Assembly (NCBI RefSeq): GCF_003664125.1
Contig: NZ_RCCP01000008.1
Location: forward strand, 1 to 64,000
Reading direction: 5' to 3'
Source of the DNA: Planococcus citreus
GTDB taxonomy: Bacteria > Bacillota > Bacilli > Bacillales_A > Planococcaceae
Length of the DNA: 64,000 nucleotides
Below are positions 18,929 to 32,199 of this stretch, piece by piece. Made by a program: the position numbers and the translations under genes. Position 1 is the stretch's first letter. Each line of letters opens with the position of its first letter. A model generated the notes under the pieces. The model had not been told where the DNA came from and did no database searches. It saw only the letters and a program-made list of their open reading frames with translations.

Positions 18929-18960
18929 AGCTCGTCAGTATTCACCGACGGGCTTTTTCT
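18929..18960 (+). terminator. Rho-independent terminator after rplL
   Basis: AGCTCGTC (18929-18936) pairs with GACGGGCT (18947-18954), followed by TTTTTCT. It separates rplJL from the methyltransferase gene. Confidence 0.85.
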
Positions 18961-19018
18961 TCTTTTTAAATCCAATCCAGTGAGAACTTGAGATTGTATG
19001 ATGGAAGGAGGGCTCCGT

Positions 19019-19621
19019 ATGTCCCAACACTATTATTCCAAAAATCCTCAAACTAAAAGCAAACCCCAAGAGTGGACCTACACATTGCGGGGCGAGACGT
19101 TCCGGTTTCAAACGGATTCAGGCGTTTTCAGTAAAAATGATGTCGATTTCGGTTCGCGGCTATTGATTGAGGCGTTTGATGAACCGTCTGTAGAAGGGCC
19201 TATCCTCGATGTGGGTTGTGGGTATGGACCGATCGGAATGGCTATCGCCAAAGCATTTCCACAAAGACATGTGCACATGGTGGACATTAATGCCAGAGCC
19301 ATTGAACTCGCACAAAAAAACACCGTGTTAAACGGTGTTGAAAATGTTTCAGTCTATGAAAGCGACGGCTTGTCCAATGTTGAGCAACAAGGATTCGGCG
19401 CTATTTTAACAAATCCGCCAATTCGTGCGGGTAAAGAGACGATTTTCCGGTTTTATGAAGAAGCGTATGCAAAACTTGTGGCTTCCGGATCGTTATGGGT
19501 TGTTATACAGAAAAAGCAGGGAGCCCCTTCGACTGAAGAGAAATTGCAGCAGTTGTTTGGTGAGGTTCGGGTGGCTGATAAGAAGAAAGGTTACTTTATT
19601 TTCGAGGCCAGAAAAGTTTGA
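19019..19621 (+). CDS. class I SAM-dependent methyltransferase (YbxB, RsmC-like)
   Basis: A 200-residue protein of the RsmC/RlmG small-domain family. Motif I is LDVGCGYGPIGM (about 63-74), motif II HMVDINARAIELA, and the catalytic motif IV is LTNPPIRAG, the NPPxRxG form of guanine-N2 rRNA methyltransferases. The exact target is not known for the B. subtilis homologue. ATG at 19019, behind GGAAGGAGGG, is preferred to two upstream ATGs that precede the ribosome-binding site. Its place between rplL and rpoB is conserved. Confidence 0.93.
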   Translation: MSQHYYSKNPQTKSKPQEWTYTLRGETFRFQTDSGVFSKNDVDFGSRLLIEAFDEPSVEGPILDVGCGYGPIGMAIAKAFPQRHVHMVDINARAIELAQKNTVLNGVENVSVYESDGLSNVEQQGFGAILTNPPIRAGKETIFRFYEEAYAKLVASGSLWVVIQKKQGAPSTEEKLQQLFGEVRVADKKKGYFIFEARKV

Positions 19622-19622
19622 C

Positions 19623-19649
19623 TTGACAAAACGCCTGTGATATTATAAT
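19623..19649 (+). promoter_or_regulatory. probable rpoB-rpoC promoter
   Basis: TTGACA (19623-19628) and TATAAT (19644-19649) are both perfect, but the spacer is only 15 bp. Placed directly after the methyltransferase stop, it would give a leader of about 180 nt. Confidence 0.6.
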
Positions 19650-19673
19650 AAAATGCAAAAAATATTATTTTGA

Positions 19674-19764
19674 GGTCGTTTGCCCTTTTTCGGGCAGAGC
19701 ATGGCGGCCAGTTTTAACATGTGTAAACCGAAAATGAGCTCATATGCGGTCTCGTTTTCTTTTT
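19674..19764 (+). promoter_or_regulatory. structured rpoB leader with terminator-like hairpin
   Basis: First module: GGTCG (19674-19678) pairs with CGGCC (19705-19709), enclosing TGCCC/GGGCA (19681-19685 with 19692-19696). Second module: GAAAATGAG (19730-19738) pairs with CTCGTTTTC (19751-19759), then five T residues, a terminator-like attenuator 74 bp before the rpoB start. A structured rpoB leader has been described in Firmicutes; identity with it is not verified. Confidence 0.65.
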
Positions 19765-19837
19765 GTCTTTTCGATATCATACACTATTTTACAGATGTCG
19801 CAAAGTCCTATAATCGTTTTATTGAGGGGTGAATAAG

Positions 19838-22800
19838 TTGACAGGTCAACTAGTTCAGTACGGTCAGCATCGTCAACGCAGAAGTTTTTCGAGAATCAGT
19901 GAAGTTCTAGATCTCCCGAATCTGATTGAGATCCAATCGTCTTCTTACGAATGGTTCTTAGAAGAGGGGCTTCGTGAAATGTTCCGCGACATTTCACCAA
20001 TCGAAGATTTCACAGGAAACCTTTCCTTGGAATTCGTCGACTACAGCCTAGCGGATCCTAAGTACCCGGTTGATGAATCGAAAGAACGGGACGTTACTTA
20101 CGCAGCACCACTTCGCGTAAAAGTGCGTCTTCACAACAAAGAAACGGATGAAGTGAAAGAACAGGATGTCTTCATGGGTGATTTCCCATTGATGACGGAG
20201 ACTGGAACTTTCGTCATCAACGGCGCAGAGCGCGTCATCGTTTCGCAATTAGTCCGCTCGCCAAGTGTTTATTTCCACGACAAGACAGATAAAAACGGCA
20301 AACGAGGTTTTGGCGCTACTGTCATTCCAAATCGTGGTGCATGGCTTGAGTATGAAACCGATGCAAAAGATGTCGTATACGTACGTATCGACCGCACACG
20401 CAAATTGCCTGTAACGGTTCTTCTGCGTGCATTAGGCTTTGGTTCCGATCAGGAAATCATTGAATTGCTCGGCGATAACGAGTATTTGCAAAACACTTTG
20501 GAAAAAGATAACACCGAAAACACGGAAAAAGCGCTTCTTGAAATTTACGAACGCCTTCGCCCTGGAGAGCCACCGACAGTAGAGAGCGCTAAGAGCTTAC
20601 TTTACTCGCGTTTCTTCGACCCAAAACGCTATGACTTGGCGAATGTCGGCCGTTACAAGATGAACAAAAAGCTTCATATTAAAAACCGCTTGTTTAATCA
20701 GACGATTGCAGAAACACTCGTCGATCCTGAAACGGGCGAAATTTTAGTAGAAGCTGGAACTGTTATTGACCGCCGTGTCCTTGACCGCTTGATCCCTAAT
20801 TTGGAGAATGGCGTTGGTTTCCATACCGTTTCCCAAGCTGGAGGCGTTCTTGAAGACGACGTAACACTTCAATCCATTAAAATCTATGCGCCAAATGACG
20901 ATGAGCAAAAAGAAATCACTGTTATCAGCAATGCATATATCGAAGACAAGATCAAAAACGTAACGCCTGCGGATATCATCTCGTCTATCAGCTACTTCTT
21001 CAACTTGCTGCATGGCGTCGGCAACACAGATGATATTGACCACCTAGGTAACCGTCGTCTGCGTTCAGTTGGCGAACTTCTACAGAACCAATTCCGTATC
21101 GGTTTGTCCCGTATGGAGCGCGTGGTGCGCGAGCGTATGTCGATCAACGACACGCAATCGATCGTACCGCAGCAATTGATTAATATCCGCCCGGTTATTG
21201 CATCGATTAAAGAGTTCTTCGGCAGCTCCCAATTGTCCCAGTTCATGGACCAAACGAACCCGCTTGCTGAATTGACGCATAAACGCCGTCTATCTGCGCT
21301 TGGGCCCGGTGGTTTGACACGTGAACGCGCCGGCTTTGAAGTGCGTGACGTTCACTACTCTCACTATGGCCGCATGTGCCCGATCGAAACGCCTGAGGGC
21401 CCGAACATCGGCTTGATTAACACGCTTTCAACATTTGCGAAAGTGAATAAATTCGGATTCATCGAAACACCTTATCGCCGCGTCGATCCGGAGACGAATA
21501 AAGTCACCGACCAAATCGACTATTTAACGGCTGATGAAGAAGACAACTATGTTGTCGCTCAGGCGAATTCGCGCTTGAATGAAGACGGATCGTTTGTCGA
21601 AGAAGAAGTCGTTGCCCGCTTCCGCGGCGAGAACACTGTTTACAGCCGTTCTAGCATCGATTATATGGATGTTTCTCCAAAACAAGTCGTGTCTGTTGCG
21701 ACTGCTTGTATTCCGTTCCTTGAAAACGATGACTCCAACCGTGCATTGATGGGAGCGAACATGCAGCGCCAAGCTGTGCCTCTATTGAATCCAGAAGCTC
21801 CGTTTGTCGGAACTGGCATGGAGCACTTGGCTGCACGTGATTCAGGTGCTGCCGTAATCGCGAAGCATGGCGGAATTGTTGAATTCGTTGAAGCGAAAGA
21901 AATCCGCGTTCGCCGCATCGAAAACGTAGAAGGCAATGAAGTCAAAGGCGATGTGGATACGTACCGCCTGCAAAAATTCATCCGTTCAAACCAAGGTACC
22001 AGCTATAACCAGCGCCCGATCGTCAAAGTCGGCGATCGTGTAGAAAAACGCGATATCCTAGCCGATGGACCTTCAATGGAACGCGGCGAAATGGCACTTG
22101 GCCGTAACGTGCTTGTCGGATTCATGACTTGGGATGGCTTTAACTATGAGGATGCGATCATCATGAGTGAGCGCCTCGTTAAAGATGACGTCTACACGTC
22201 AGTCCATATTGAAGAATACGAATCCGATTCCCGTGATACAAAACTCGGGCCTGAAGAAATCACGCGCGATATCCCGAACGTCGGCGAAGATGCTTTGCGC
22301 AACTTAGACGACCGCGGCATCATCCGTGTCGGTGCTGAAGTGAAAGATGGCGACATCCTAGTCGGTAAAGTAACGCCTAAAGGGGTTACGGAACTGACAG
22401 CAGAAGAACGCCTGCTTCATGCAATCTTCGGTGAAAAAGCGCGTGAAGTACGCGATACTTCCTTGCGTGTGCCTCACGGTGCAGGCGGGATCGTACTTGA
22501 TGTGAAAATCTTCAACCGCGAAGACGGCGACGAATTGCCGCCGGGCGTCAACCAATTGGTACGTGCTTATATTGTCCAAAAACGGAAAATCTCCGTCGGG
22601 GACAAGATGGCCGGACGTCACGGGAACAAAGGTGTTATTTCCCGCATCTTGCCGGAAGAAGACATGCCGTTCATGCCGGATGGCACGCCGATCGATATCA
22701 TGTTGAACCCGCTTGGTGTTCCGTCCCGTATGAATATCGGACAGGTGCTTGAACTTCACCTTGGTATGGCTTCTCGTTCTCTAGGCCTTCACATGGCATC

Positions 22801-23392
22801 ATCCGTATTTGATGGCGCGAATGAAGAAGATGTCTGGGAAACAATGGAAGAAGCCGGGATGCCACGCGACGGAAAAACCATCCTTTATGATGGCCGCTCC
22901 GGTGAGCCATTCGACAACCGCGTATCTGTCGGGATCATGTACATGATTAAACTGGCACACATGGTTGACGATAAACTCCATGCACGTTCAACTGGACCTT
23001 ACTCACTGGTTACGCAACAGCCACTCGGCGGTAAAGCGCAATTTGGCGGTCAGCGTTTCGGGGAGATGGAAGTTTGGGCACTTGAAGCATACGGTGCTGC
23101 ACATACACTCCAAGAAATCTTGACAGTTAAATCAGATGACGTGGTCGGCCGTGTGAAAACGTACGAAGCGATTGTCAAAGGTGAAAGTGTTCCAGAACCA
23201 AGCGTTCCGGAATCCTTCAAAGTATTGATCAAAGAGCTTCAAAGTTTGGGCATGGACGTTAAGATGCTCACAATCGACGATGAAGAAATCGAATTGCGCG
23301 ATTTGGATGAAGAAGACGATCTTCAACCTGCAGATTCACTGAATATCCTGCCGATCGCTGACGAAGAATCACCAGTAGGCACGATTGAATAA
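19838..23392 (+). CDS. rpoB: DNA-directed RNA polymerase subunit beta
   Basis: A 1184-residue catalytic subunit. The rifampicin-binding cluster ([30 protein letters not shown]) has the wild-type His and Ser at the positions equivalent to E. coli H526 and S531, so no common rifampicin-resistance change is present. The [12 protein letters not shown] and C-terminal [18 protein letters not shown] segments are intact, and the acidic tail is typical of Bacillales. TTG at 19838 is used because GAGGGGTG precedes it by 6 bases and MTGQLVQYG is the family N-terminus. Confidence 0.98.
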   Translation: MTGQLVQYGQHRQRRSFSRISEVLDLPNLIEIQSSSYEWFLEEGLREMFRDISPIEDFTGNLSLEFVDYSLADPKYPVDESKERDVTYAAPLRVKVRLHNKETDEVKEQDVFMGDFPLMTETGTFVINGAERVIVSQLVRSPSVYFHDKTDKNGKRGFGATVIPNRGAWLEYETDAKDVVYVRIDRTRKLPVTVLLRALGFGSDQEIIELLGDNEYLQNTLEKDNTENTEKALLEIYERLRPGEPPTVESAKSLLYSRFFDPKRYDLANVGRYKMNKKLHIKNRLFNQTIAETLVDPETGEILVEAGTVIDRRVLDRLIPNLENGVGFHTVSQAGGVLEDDVTLQSIKIYAPNDDEQKEITVISNAYIEDKIKNVTPADIISSISYFFNLLHGVGNTDDIDHLGNRRLRSVGELLQNQFRIGLSRMERVVRERMSINDTQSIVPQQLINIRPVIASIKEFFGSSQLSQFMDQTNPLAELTHKRRLSALGPGGLTRERAGFEVRDVHYSHYGRMCPIETPEGPNIGLINTLSTFAKVNKFGFIETPYRRVDPETNKVTDQIDYLTADEEDNYVVAQANSRLNEDGSFVEEEVVARFRGENTVYSRSSIDYMDVSPKQVVSVATACIPFLENDDSNRALMGANMQRQAVPLLNPEAPFVGTGMEHLAARDSGAAVIAKHGGIVEFVEAKEIRVRRIENVEGNEVKGDVDTYRLQKFIRSNQGTSYNQRPIVKVGDRVEKRDILADGPSMERGEMALGRNVLVGFMTWDGFNYEDAIIMSERLVKDDVYTSVHIEEYESDSRDTKLGPEEITRDIPNVGEDALRNLDDRGIIRVGAEVKDGDILVGKVTPKGVTELTAEERLLHAIFGEKAREVRDTSLRVPHGAGGIVLDVKIFNREDGDELPPGVNQLVRAYIVQKRKISVGDKMAGRHGNKGVISRILPEEDMPFMPDGTPIDIMLNPLGVPSRMNIGQVLELHLGMASRSLGLHMASSVFDGANEEDVWETMEEAGMPRDGKTILYDGRSGEPFDNRVSVGIMYMIKLAHMVDDKLHARSTGPYSLVTQQPLGGKAQFGGQRFGEMEVWALEAYGAAHTLQEILTVKSDDVVGRVKTYEAIVKGESVPEPSVPESFKVLIKELQSLGMDVKMLTIDDEEIELRDLDEEDDLQPADSLNILPIADEESPVGTIE

Positions 23393-23409
23393 CGTATATA
23401 TAGAAGAAA

Positions 23410-23432
23410 CCGTCCGGCATAGCGCCGGGCGG
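23410..23432 (+). other. hairpin in the rpoB-rpoC gap
   Basis: CCGTCCGGC (23410-23418) pairs with GCCGGGCGG (23424-23432), loop ATAGC, 9 bp with one T-G pair. No T run follows. It probably stabilises or marks processing of the rpoBC transcript. Confidence 0.6.
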
Positions 23433-23502
23433 AAACTTATCGATTTAGCCATAAACGAGGAAGAGCCGTACAGAAACTCGAGACAAAAGGGAGGTAGGCT
23501 CC

Positions 23503-26500
23503 TTGATAGATGTAAATAATTTTGAGTATATGAAAATCGGATTGGCATCACCCGATAAAATTCGCTCATGGTCCTATGGGGAAGTCAAGAAACCAGAAAC
23601 AATCAACTACCGTACGTTAAAGCCTGAAAAAGACGGTTTGTTCTGTGAACGTATTTTCGGTCCTACAAAAGACTGGGAATGCCATTGCGGAAAATACAAA
23701 CGCGTCCGTTATAAAGGTGTCGTCTGTGATCGCTGTGGCGTCGAAGTAACCCGTTCAAAAGTGCGCCGTGAGCGCATGGGCCATATCGAGCTTGCAGCAC
23801 CGGTTTCCCATATTTGGTATTTCAAAGGAATCCCAAGCCGCATGGGTCTTATCTTGGATATGTCCCCGCGTTCTTTGGAAGAAGTTATCTATTTTGCTTC
23901 TTACGTAGTAATCGATCCGGCGGATACACCGCTCGAGAAAAAACAATTGCTTTCCGAAAAAGAATATCGCGCATACCGCGATAAATTCGGCAAGAAGTTC
24001 CAAGCAGCAATGGGTGCTGAAGCGATCAAACGTTTGCTTCAGGAAATTGATTTGGAACGCGAAACAGATGCGTTGAAAGAAGAACTTAAATCTGCACAAG
24101 GCCAGCGCCGCACACGTGCGATCAAACGCCTTGAAGTAGTAGAGTCTTTCCGCAACTCTGGAAACAACCCGGATTGGATGATTTTGGATGTCCTTCCTGT
24201 CATCCCGCCCGAATTGCGTCCGATGGTTCAGTTAGACGGTGGCCGTTTTGCGACCTCTGACTTGAACGACCTTTACCGCCGTGTCATCAACCGTAACAAC
24301 CGCCTTAAGCGTTTGCTTGACCTTGGTGCGCCAAGCATCATCGTTCAGAACGAAAAACGCATGCTTCAAGAAGCTGTTGATGCATTGATCGACAACGGTC
24401 GTCGCGGCCGTCCGGTTACAGGTCCTGGTAACCGCCCATTGAAATCTCTTTCTCATATGTTGAAAGGGAAGCAAGGGCGTTTCCGCCAGAACTTGCTCGG
24501 AAAACGTGTCGATTACTCGGGACGTTCTGTAATCGTCGTAGGACCGAACTTGAAGATGTATCAATGCGGCTTGCCTAAAGGCATGGCAATTGAACTCTTT
24601 AAGCCGTTCGTCATGAAAGAATTGGTTGAACGCGGTCTCGCACACAACATTAAGAGCGCGAAGCGTAAAATCGAACGTCTCCATTCGGAAGTTTGGGACG
24701 TACTTGAAGATGTTATCAAGGAGCACCCGGTTCTATTGAACCGCGCACCGACACTTCACAGACTCGGTATCCAAGCATTTGAACCGACACTTGTCGAAGG
24801 TAAGGCCATCCGCCTTCACCCACTCGTTTGTACGGCTTATAACGCCGACTTTGATGGTGACCAAATGGCTGTCCACGTACCGCTTTCATCTGAAGCGCAA
24901 GCAGAAGCTCGTCTTCTAATGCTTGCAGCACAGAACATCTTGAACCCGAAAGATGGAAAACCGGTCGTAACGCCTTCACAGGATATGGTTCTTGGAAACT
25001 ATTACCTGACGCTAGAGCGCAAAGGCGCAACAGGCGAAGGGGCTACGTTCTCCGGATCTGAAGAAGTATTGATTGCTTACCAAACTGGACATGTGCATCT
25101 GCACACGCGTATCGCGGTTCAGGCTGGATCGGTAAACAACCCGACGTTTACGGAAGAACAAAACAAAATGCTTCTTTTGACGACAGTCGGGAAAGTCATT
25201 TTCAATGAAATTCTTCCGAAATCGTTCCCTTATATCAATGAACCGACCGATTACAACCTGCAAGTGGAAACACCTGCGAAATACTTCGTCCCTACAACGA
25301 CGGATGTTCGCAAGCATATCCAGGAGTCAGAACTTGTAACGCCGTTCAAGAAGAAAATCCTTGGGGAAATCATTGCAGAAGTATTCAAACGTTTCCATAT
25401 TACGGAAACTTCCCGCATGCTTGACCGCATGAAGAGCCTCGGATTCAAATATTCTACACAAGCCGGCATCACGGTTGGTGTGGCGGATATCGTCGTCTTG
25501 CCTGACAAAGGTGAAATCCTAGTTGAAGCCCAGAACAATGTAGATAAAGTGATGAAGCAATTCCGCCGTGGTTTGATTACGGAAGAAGAGCGCTACACAC
25601 GCGTTATCTCATATTGGAGCAATGCAAAAGATATCATCCAGGAAAAACTGATGGCATCCCTTGATACGCTGAACCCGATCTACATGATGAGTGATTCTGG
25701 AGCGCGTGGTAACGCGTCCAACTTCACGCAGCTTGCGGGTATGCGCGGACTCATGGCCAACCCGGCCGGCCGCATCATCGAACTTCCGATCAAATCCTCA
25801 TTCCGTGAAGGTCTGACGGTACTTGAATACTTCATCTCGACTCACGGTGCACGTAAAGGTCTTGCCGATACAGCACTGAAAACAGCTGACTCCGGTTACT
25901 TGACTCGCCGTCTTGTCGATGTTGCACAAGATGCTATCGTGCGCGAAAATGATTGCGGAACTGACCGTGGCTTATTGGTTGGCGCACTCATGGAAGGCAC
26001 AGAAGTCATCGAAGAGCTTGAAGAACGGATTGTCGGCCGTCACGCTAAGAAAACGGTCCGTCACCCGGAAACAAAAGAAGTAATTGTAGAAAGAGACGCA
26101 CTTATTACGCAAGACTTGGCTCGCCTCGTAATCGAAGCCGGCATCAAAGAAGTGACGATCCGCTCTGCATTCACTTGTAATACAAAACACGGCATTTGCA
26201 AAAAATGCTACGGTACGAACCTTGCTACAGGCGACGAAGTGGAAGTCGGCGAAGCAGTCGGAATCATCGCTGCCCAGTCCATCGGGGAGCCAGGTACACA
26301 GCTTACGATGCGTACATTCCACACAGGCGGCGTAGCAGGAGACGATATCACACAAGGTTTGCCACGTATCCAAGAGATCTTCGAATCCAGAAATCCGAAA
26401 GGGCAAGCTGTTATTTCTGAAATCACCGGTACGATTACCGAGATTGATGAAATCCGCGAAGGCCAGAAGGAAATCACGATTCAAGGCGATGTGGAAACAC

Positions 26501-27108
26501 GCAAATACTTGGCGCCTTACAATGCACGTTTGAAAGTTCAAGTAGATGATACAATCAAGCGCGGTGAAGTGCTGACAGACGGCTCTATCGATCCGAAGCA
26601 ATTGCTTCAAGTCAAAGAAGTCCAATCTGTACAATTGTATCTATTGAAAGAAGTTCAAAAAGTTTACCGCATGCAAGGGGTAGAAATCGGTGATAAGCAC
26701 GTTGAAGTTATGGTTCGTCAAATGTTCCGTAAAGTCCGCGTCATTGAAGCCGGAGATACTGACTTGCTGCCAGGTTCTCTTCTTGATATTCACCAGTTCA
26801 CAGAAGCAAATGAAAAAGCAGTGCTTGCCGGCAATATGCCAGCAACTAGCCGACCTGTCATCCTGGGGATCACGAAAGCTTCCCTGGAAACAGAATCGTT
26901 CTTGTCTGCTGCGTCCTTCCAAGAAACGACTCGTGTCCTTACCGACGCGGCAATCAAAGGAAAACGCGATGAGCTTCTCGGACTGAAAGAGAATGTCATC
27001 ATCGGGAAACTGGTTCCAGCAGGGACTGGCATGCAACGCTACCGCCAGATCGAAATCGAGCAAAGCGAAAAAGCCCAGCAAGAAGAGATTGTCGGAAGCG
27101 AATCATAA
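23503..27108 (+). CDS. rpoC: DNA-directed RNA polymerase subunit beta'
   Basis: A 1201-residue subunit with the N-terminal zinc ribbon CHCGKYKR...CDRCGVEV, the catalytic magnesium loop NADFDGDQ (about 448-455), the bridge-helix and trigger-loop regions, and the second zinc site [16 protein letters not shown] is the start codon, with GGGAGG 10 bases upstream; the family N-terminus [17 protein letters not shown] supports it. It is followed by a strong terminator. Confidence 0.98.
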   Translation: MIDVNNFEYMKIGLASPDKIRSWSYGEVKKPETINYRTLKPEKDGLFCERIFGPTKDWECHCGKYKRVRYKGVVCDRCGVEVTRSKVRRERMGHIELAAPVSHIWYFKGIPSRMGLILDMSPRSLEEVIYFASYVVIDPADTPLEKKQLLSEKEYRAYRDKFGKKFQAAMGAEAIKRLLQEIDLERETDALKEELKSAQGQRRTRAIKRLEVVESFRNSGNNPDWMILDVLPVIPPELRPMVQLDGGRFATSDLNDLYRRVINRNNRLKRLLDLGAPSIIVQNEKRMLQEAVDALIDNGRRGRPVTGPGNRPLKSLSHMLKGKQGRFRQNLLGKRVDYSGRSVIVVGPNLKMYQCGLPKGMAIELFKPFVMKELVERGLAHNIKSAKRKIERLHSEVWDVLEDVIKEHPVLLNRAPTLHRLGIQAFEPTLVEGKAIRLHPLVCTAYNADFDGDQMAVHVPLSSEAQAEARLLMLAAQNILNPKDGKPVVTPSQDMVLGNYYLTLERKGATGEGATFSGSEEVLIAYQTGHVHLHTRIAVQAGSVNNPTFTEEQNKMLLLTTVGKVIFNEILPKSFPYINEPTDYNLQVETPAKYFVPTTTDVRKHIQESELVTPFKKKILGEIIAEVFKRFHITETSRMLDRMKSLGFKYSTQAGITVGVADIVVLPDKGEILVEAQNNVDKVMKQFRRGLITEEERYTRVISYWSNAKDIIQEKLMASLDTLNPIYMMSDSGARGNASNFTQLAGMRGLMANPAGRIIELPIKSSFREGLTVLEYFISTHGARKGLADTALKTADSGYLTRRLVDVAQDAIVRENDCGTDRGLLVGALMEGTEVIEELEERIVGRHAKKTVRHPETKEVIVERDALITQDLARLVIEAGIKEVTIRSAFTCNTKHGICKKCYGTNLATGDEVEVGEAVGIIAAQSIGEPGTQLTMRTFHTGGVAGDDITQGLPRIQEIFESRNPKGQAVISEITGTITEIDEIREGQKEITIQGDVETRKYLAPYNARLKVQVDDTIKRGEVLTDGSIDPKQLLQVKEVQSVQLYLLKEVQKVYRMQGVEIGDKHVEVMVRQMFRKVRVIEAGDTDLLPGSLLDIHQFTEANEKAVLAGNMPATSRPVILGITKASLETESFLSAASFQETTRVLTDAAIKGKRDELLGLKENVIIGKLVPAGTGMQRYRQIEIEQSEKAQQEEIVGSES

Positions 27109-27121
27109 GCTAGAAACACTA

Positions 27122-27158
27122 ATCCCGGAGAGCGATAAGCTCTCTGGGATTTTTTTTG
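27122..27158 (+). terminator. Rho-independent terminator after rpoC
   Basis: A 12-bp stem (27122-27133 with 27139-27150), GATAA loop and a run of eight T residues. Confidence 0.95.
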
Positions 27159-27167
27159 AAATTTTTG

Positions 27168-27195
27168 TTGACAGTTACGCTAAGGGAATGATAGT
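27168..27195 (+). promoter_or_regulatory. probable promoter of the rpsL-rpsG-fusA-tuf operon
   Basis: A perfect TTGACA (27168-27173) is followed by GATAGT at 27190-27195 (16-bp spacer). A better-looking TATATT at 27195-27200 would need a 21-bp spacer. The position, 10 bp after the rpoC terminator, fits the str operon promoter. Confidence 0.5.
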
Positions 27196-27200
27196 ATATT

Positions 27201-27413
27201 AAGGGTTGATGATTATCGATCTTTGCATGTCAGGAACATGATCGTCAGGTACTAAGCAAAAACAGTAAAAGCGTTCAGCTTTGCTGGATGTAGCCATGAT
27301 GGCATTACTGGATACCGGTTTTTGTGTGAAATCACAAAGACTTTGTTTTTTACCCAAAAATGAACCACCTGGATATGTGGTATTAGAACACCTTTTGAGA
27401 GGAGGAAAAATCG
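27201..27413 (+). other. long untranslated leader of rpsL, no gene
   Basis: In B. subtilis a small L7Ae-like gene (ybxF/rplGB) stands between rpoC and rpsL; no such frame exists here. The stretch holds several short hairpins: CATGT/ACATG (27226-27240), CAGC/GCTG near 27279-27289, and ACCAC/GTGGT (27364-27381). None matches a leader family that I can name. Confidence 0.5.
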
Positions 27414-27833
27414 ATGCCTACAATTAACCAATTGGTTAACAAGCCTCGTAAACCAAAAAGCACTAAATCAGACTCACCAGCGTTGAACAAGGGGTATAAC
27501 AGCTTCAAGAAAGCACAAACTAACTTGAGCGCTCCACAAAAACGCGGCGTCTGCACACGTGTTGGAACGATGACACCGAAAAAACCAAACTCCGCATTGC
27601 GTAAATACGCGCGTGTACGTTTGACAAACCAAATTGAGGTCAATGCATATATCGGCGGCGAAGGTCACAACCTTCAAGAGCACAGTGTTGTTCTTATCCG
27701 CGGAGGACGCGTAAAAGACCTTCCGGGTGTACGTTACCACGTTGTACGCGGCGCACTTGATACTGCTGGAGTAAACGGCCGTATGCAAGGACGCTCTAAA
27801 TATGGAACAAAACGCCCTAAAGCAAAAAAATAA
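27414..27833 (+). CDS. rpsL: 30S ribosomal protein S12
   Basis: A 139-residue protein of the decoding centre. The segments [11 protein letters not shown] and the [17 protein letters not shown] region carry the lysines and proline that change in streptomycin resistance; both have the wild-type sequence. GAGAGGAGG stands upstream of the ATG. First gene of the str operon. Confidence 0.98.
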   Translation: MPTINQLVNKPRKPKSTKSDSPALNKGYNSFKKAQTNLSAPQKRGVCTRVGTMTPKKPNSALRKYARVRLTNQIEVNAYIGGEGHNLQEHSVVLIRGGRVKDLPGVRYHVVRGALDTAGVNGRMQGRSKYGTKRPKAKK

Positions 27834-27853
27834 TAACAATGAATTAACGATAG

Positions 27854-28348
<495 letters not shown>

Positions 28349-28398
28349 ATTCTTGCGAAACTTAAAATCTTATTTCGAGACGGAAGGAGAAAGACCAT

Positions 28399-30477
28399 AT
28401 GCCTAGAGAGTTCTCCTTAGACCATACACGTAATATCGGAATCATGGCTCACATCGATGCCGGTAAAACGACTACTACGGAGCGTATTTTGTATTACACA
28501 GGCCGTATCCACAAAATCGGCGAAACGCATGAAGGTGCTTCTCAAATGGACTGGATGGAGCAGGAGCAAGAGCGTGGAATCACGATCACATCTGCTGCGA
28601 CAACAGCTTCATGGGAAGGCCACCGCGTTAACATCATCGATACTCCAGGACACGTAGACTTCACAGTTGAAGTTGAACGTTCACTGCGCGTACTTGATGG
28701 TGCTGTAACGGTTCTTGATGCCCAATCAGGCGTTGAGCCCCAAACAGAAACTGTATGGCGTCAAGCGACAACATACGGAGTACCGCGTTTGGTATTCATT
28801 AACAAAATGGATAAAATCGGCGCTGACTTCCTGTATTCAGTAGGCACTCTTCACGATCGCCTGCAAGCTAACGCACACCCGATTCAATTGCCAATCGGCG
28901 CAGAAGACGAGTTCTCAGGGATCATTGACCTTGTAAACATGAACGCGCGCTTCTATGCGAACGATTTGGGAACTGAAATCACTGAAGGCGAAATTCCTGA
29001 AGAGTACAAGGAGCTTGCTGATGAGTGGCACACGAAACTACTCGAAGGCGTTGCTGAGCTTGATGAAGACTTGATGGAAAAATACCTTGGTGGCGAAGAA
29101 ATTACTGTTGATGAACTTAAAGCTGCAATCCGTAAAGGAACGCTTGACGTTGAGTTCTATCCAGTAGTTTGCGGAACTGCTTTCAAAAACAAAGGGGTTC
29201 AATTGATGCTTGATGCAGTAATTGATTACCTCCCATCACCACTAGATGTACCGCCAATGACAGCACTTCGTCCGGATTCAGACGAAGAAGTATTGCGTAA
29301 AGCATCTGAAGACGAGCCTTTCTCTGCTCTGGCATTTAAAGTAATGACAGACCCATATGTAGGGAAATTGACGTTCTTCCGTGTTTACTCTGGTACTTTG
29401 AAATCTGGTTCGTACGTACAAAACTCTTCAAAAGGCAAGCGTGAGCGCGTAGGACGTATTCTACAAATGCACGCCAACTCCCGCGAAGAGATCGCTGAAG
29501 TATATTGCGGGGATATCGCTGCTGCGATCGGCCTAAAAGATACTTCTACAGGCGATACGCTATGCGACGAAAAAGACCAAGTAATCCTTGAGCGCATGGT
29601 CTTCCCGGAACCGGTTATCTCACTTTCAGTAGAGCCGAAATCCAAAGCGGACCAAGACAAGATGGGCCAAGCCCTTGCGAAATTGCAAGAAGAAGACCCA
29701 ACTTTCCGTGCGCATACAGACCAGGAAACTGGTCAAACGATCATCGCGGGTATGGGTGAGCTTCACCTTGATATCCTAGTTGACCGTATGAGACGCGAAT
29801 TCAACGTTGAAGCAAACGTCGGAGCTCCTCAGGTATCTTACCGTGAGACATTCCGCCAGTCTGCAAAAGTTGAAGGGAAGTTCGTACGTCAATCCGGTGG
29901 CCGTGGTCAGTTCGGACACGTTTGGATCGAGTTCTCTCCAAACGAAGAAGGCGCTGGCTTTGAGTTCGAAAATGGAATTGTCGGTGGTGTTGTTCCACGT
30001 GAATACATCCCAGCAGTTGAAGCGGGTCTTCGCGACTCTCTTGATAACGGTGTAGTTGCCGGTTATCCATTGGTAGACATTAAAGCACGTTTGTTCGACG
30101 GATCTTACCATGATGTTGACTCCAACGAGATGGCATTTAAAGTTGCTGCTTCTATGGCACTGAAAAATGCTGTATCAAAAGTTAACCCGGTAATCCTTGA
30201 GCCGATCATGAAAGTTGAAATTGTAATCCCTGAAGAATACCTTGGCGATATCATGGGTGACGTTACGTCTCGCCGTGGACGCGTAGAAGGTATGGACGCT
30301 CGCGGAAACGCACAAGTTGTCCGTTCAATGGTTCCACTTTCTGAAATGTTCGGTTATGCAACAAACTTGCGTTCTAACACGCAAGGACGCGGTGTGTTCT
30401 CTATGCACTTCGATCACTATGAAGAAGTGCCGAAATCCATCGCTGAAGAAATTATCAAGAAAAATAAAGGCCAATAA
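28399..30477 (+). CDS. fusA: translation elongation factor G
   Basis: A 692-residue translocation GTPase. G1 is [12 protein letters not shown] (about 17-28), G3 DTPGHVDF, and G4 NKMD; domains II to V follow with the [20 protein letters not shown] domain IV segment. GAAGGAG is 9 bases before the ATG. It is in the order rpsL-rpsG-fusA-tuf. Confidence 0.98.
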   Translation: MPREFSLDHTRNIGIMAHIDAGKTTTTERILYYTGRIHKIGETHEGASQMDWMEQEQERGITITSAATTASWEGHRVNIIDTPGHVDFTVEVERSLRVLDGAVTVLDAQSGVEPQTETVWRQATTYGVPRLVFINKMDKIGADFLYSVGTLHDRLQANAHPIQLPIGAEDEFSGIIDLVNMNARFYANDLGTEITEGEIPEEYKELADEWHTKLLEGVAELDEDLMEKYLGGEEITVDELKAAIRKGTLDVEFYPVVCGTAFKNKGVQLMLDAVIDYLPSPLDVPPMTALRPDSDEEVLRKASEDEPFSALAFKVMTDPYVGKLTFFRVYSGTLKSGSYVQNSSKGKRERVGRILQMHANSREEIAEVYCGDIAAAIGLKDTSTGDTLCDEKDQVILERMVFPEPVISLSVEPKSKADQDKMGQALAKLQEEDPTFRAHTDQETGQTIIAGMGELHLDILVDRMRREFNVEANVGAPQVSYRETFRQSAKVEGKFVRQSGGRGQFGHVWIEFSPNEEGAGFEFENGIVGGVVPREYIPAVEAGLRDSLDNGVVAGYPLVDIKARLFDGSYHDVDSNEMAFKVAASMALKNAVSKVNPVILEPIMKVEIVIPEEYLGDIMGDVTSRRGRVEGMDARGNAQVVRSMVPLSEMFGYATNLRSNTQGRGVFSMHFDHYEEVPKSIAEEIIKKNKGQ

Positions 30478-30595
30478 TTGAATTTTGACCTTTAATCAAG
30501 TATAAATAGTTTGTATGCCCAATCTGCGGTTTATTTCGACAGCTTGGGTACTCAAACTACTACTATTAACTTACATTCTGAGGAGGATTTTTCTA

Positions 30596-31783
<1,188 letters not shown>

Positions 31784-31798
31784 TTCGCTTTTGCCCGA

Positions 31799-31833
31799 AT
31801 CCCCTAGCTCATTATGAGTTAGGGGATTTTTTG
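31799..31833 (+). terminator. Rho-independent terminator after tuf
   Basis: A 12-bp stem ATCCCCTAGCTC/GAGTTAGGGGAT (31799-31810 with 31816-31827), ATTAT loop, then six T residues. Confidence 0.95.
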
Positions 31834-32044
31834 TGTTCATTTCTTGAAAGTGGAAGGAATATTTTGTGACAGTATTGTGAAATGAGGGCGTTTATGAGCT
31901 TACGATCCATGTCTTGGATAGAGGACTTTCAGGTAATCTGAGCACCTTGTAAGCCTGATTCTCTTTATTTTATACGCAATATATCGCATTTCAATAAAAT
32001 ATTCAAACTTTTTTAAAAACATTTGAAACCGCGCTGCGACAACG

Positions 32045-32059
32045 ATGTAAACGGATACA
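32045..32059 (+). promoter_or_regulatory. CcpA cre site upstream of ilvE
   Basis: ATGTAAACGGATACA matches the degenerate cre consensus WTGNAANCGNWNNCW at all fixed positions. Its centre is near -89 from the predicted transcription start. In B. subtilis CcpA activates ilv-leu from a cre at a similar upstream distance, so activation rather than repression is expected. Confidence 0.7.
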
Positions 32060-32105
32060 AATGATTTCAATGTTCAGAATTAGCAAAAAAATCACATTTT
32101 GTTTG

Positions 32106-32134
32106 TTGACACCCTTTGGAATAGGCGATATGAT
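32106..32134 (+). promoter_or_regulatory. SigA-type promoter of the ilv-leu operon
   Basis: TTGACA (32106-32111), 17-bp spacer, TATGAT (32129-32134). Transcription should start near 32141, about 60 nt before ilvE. Confidence 0.85.
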
Positions 32135-32199
32135 AGCAACAATTTAACAGAACAAAGCATTTACAGCGCTAATCCTCATAAAAAATTTCGGAGAAAGAA

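Larger units (their letters stand above)
31834..32199 (+). other. AT-rich control region upstream of ilvE, no gene
   Basis: The 366-bp stretch after the tuf terminator has no plausible coding frame. It holds a catabolite-response element, a near-consensus promoter (separate entries) and runs of A and T between 31970 and 32030 that could bend DNA. Base composition is clearly more AT-rich than its neighbours. Confidence 0.8.

Noticed and set aside
25972..26634. 220-codon minus-strand frame opposite rpoC
   Set aside because: Shadow of a highly conserved gene; cysteine- and phenylalanine-rich translation typical of antisense frames.
32069..32083. CodY-like box AATGTTCAGAATTAG upstream of ilvE
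   Set aside because: Only about 10 of 15 positions fit the consensus; too weak to list, although CodY control of ilv-leu is usual in Bacillales.
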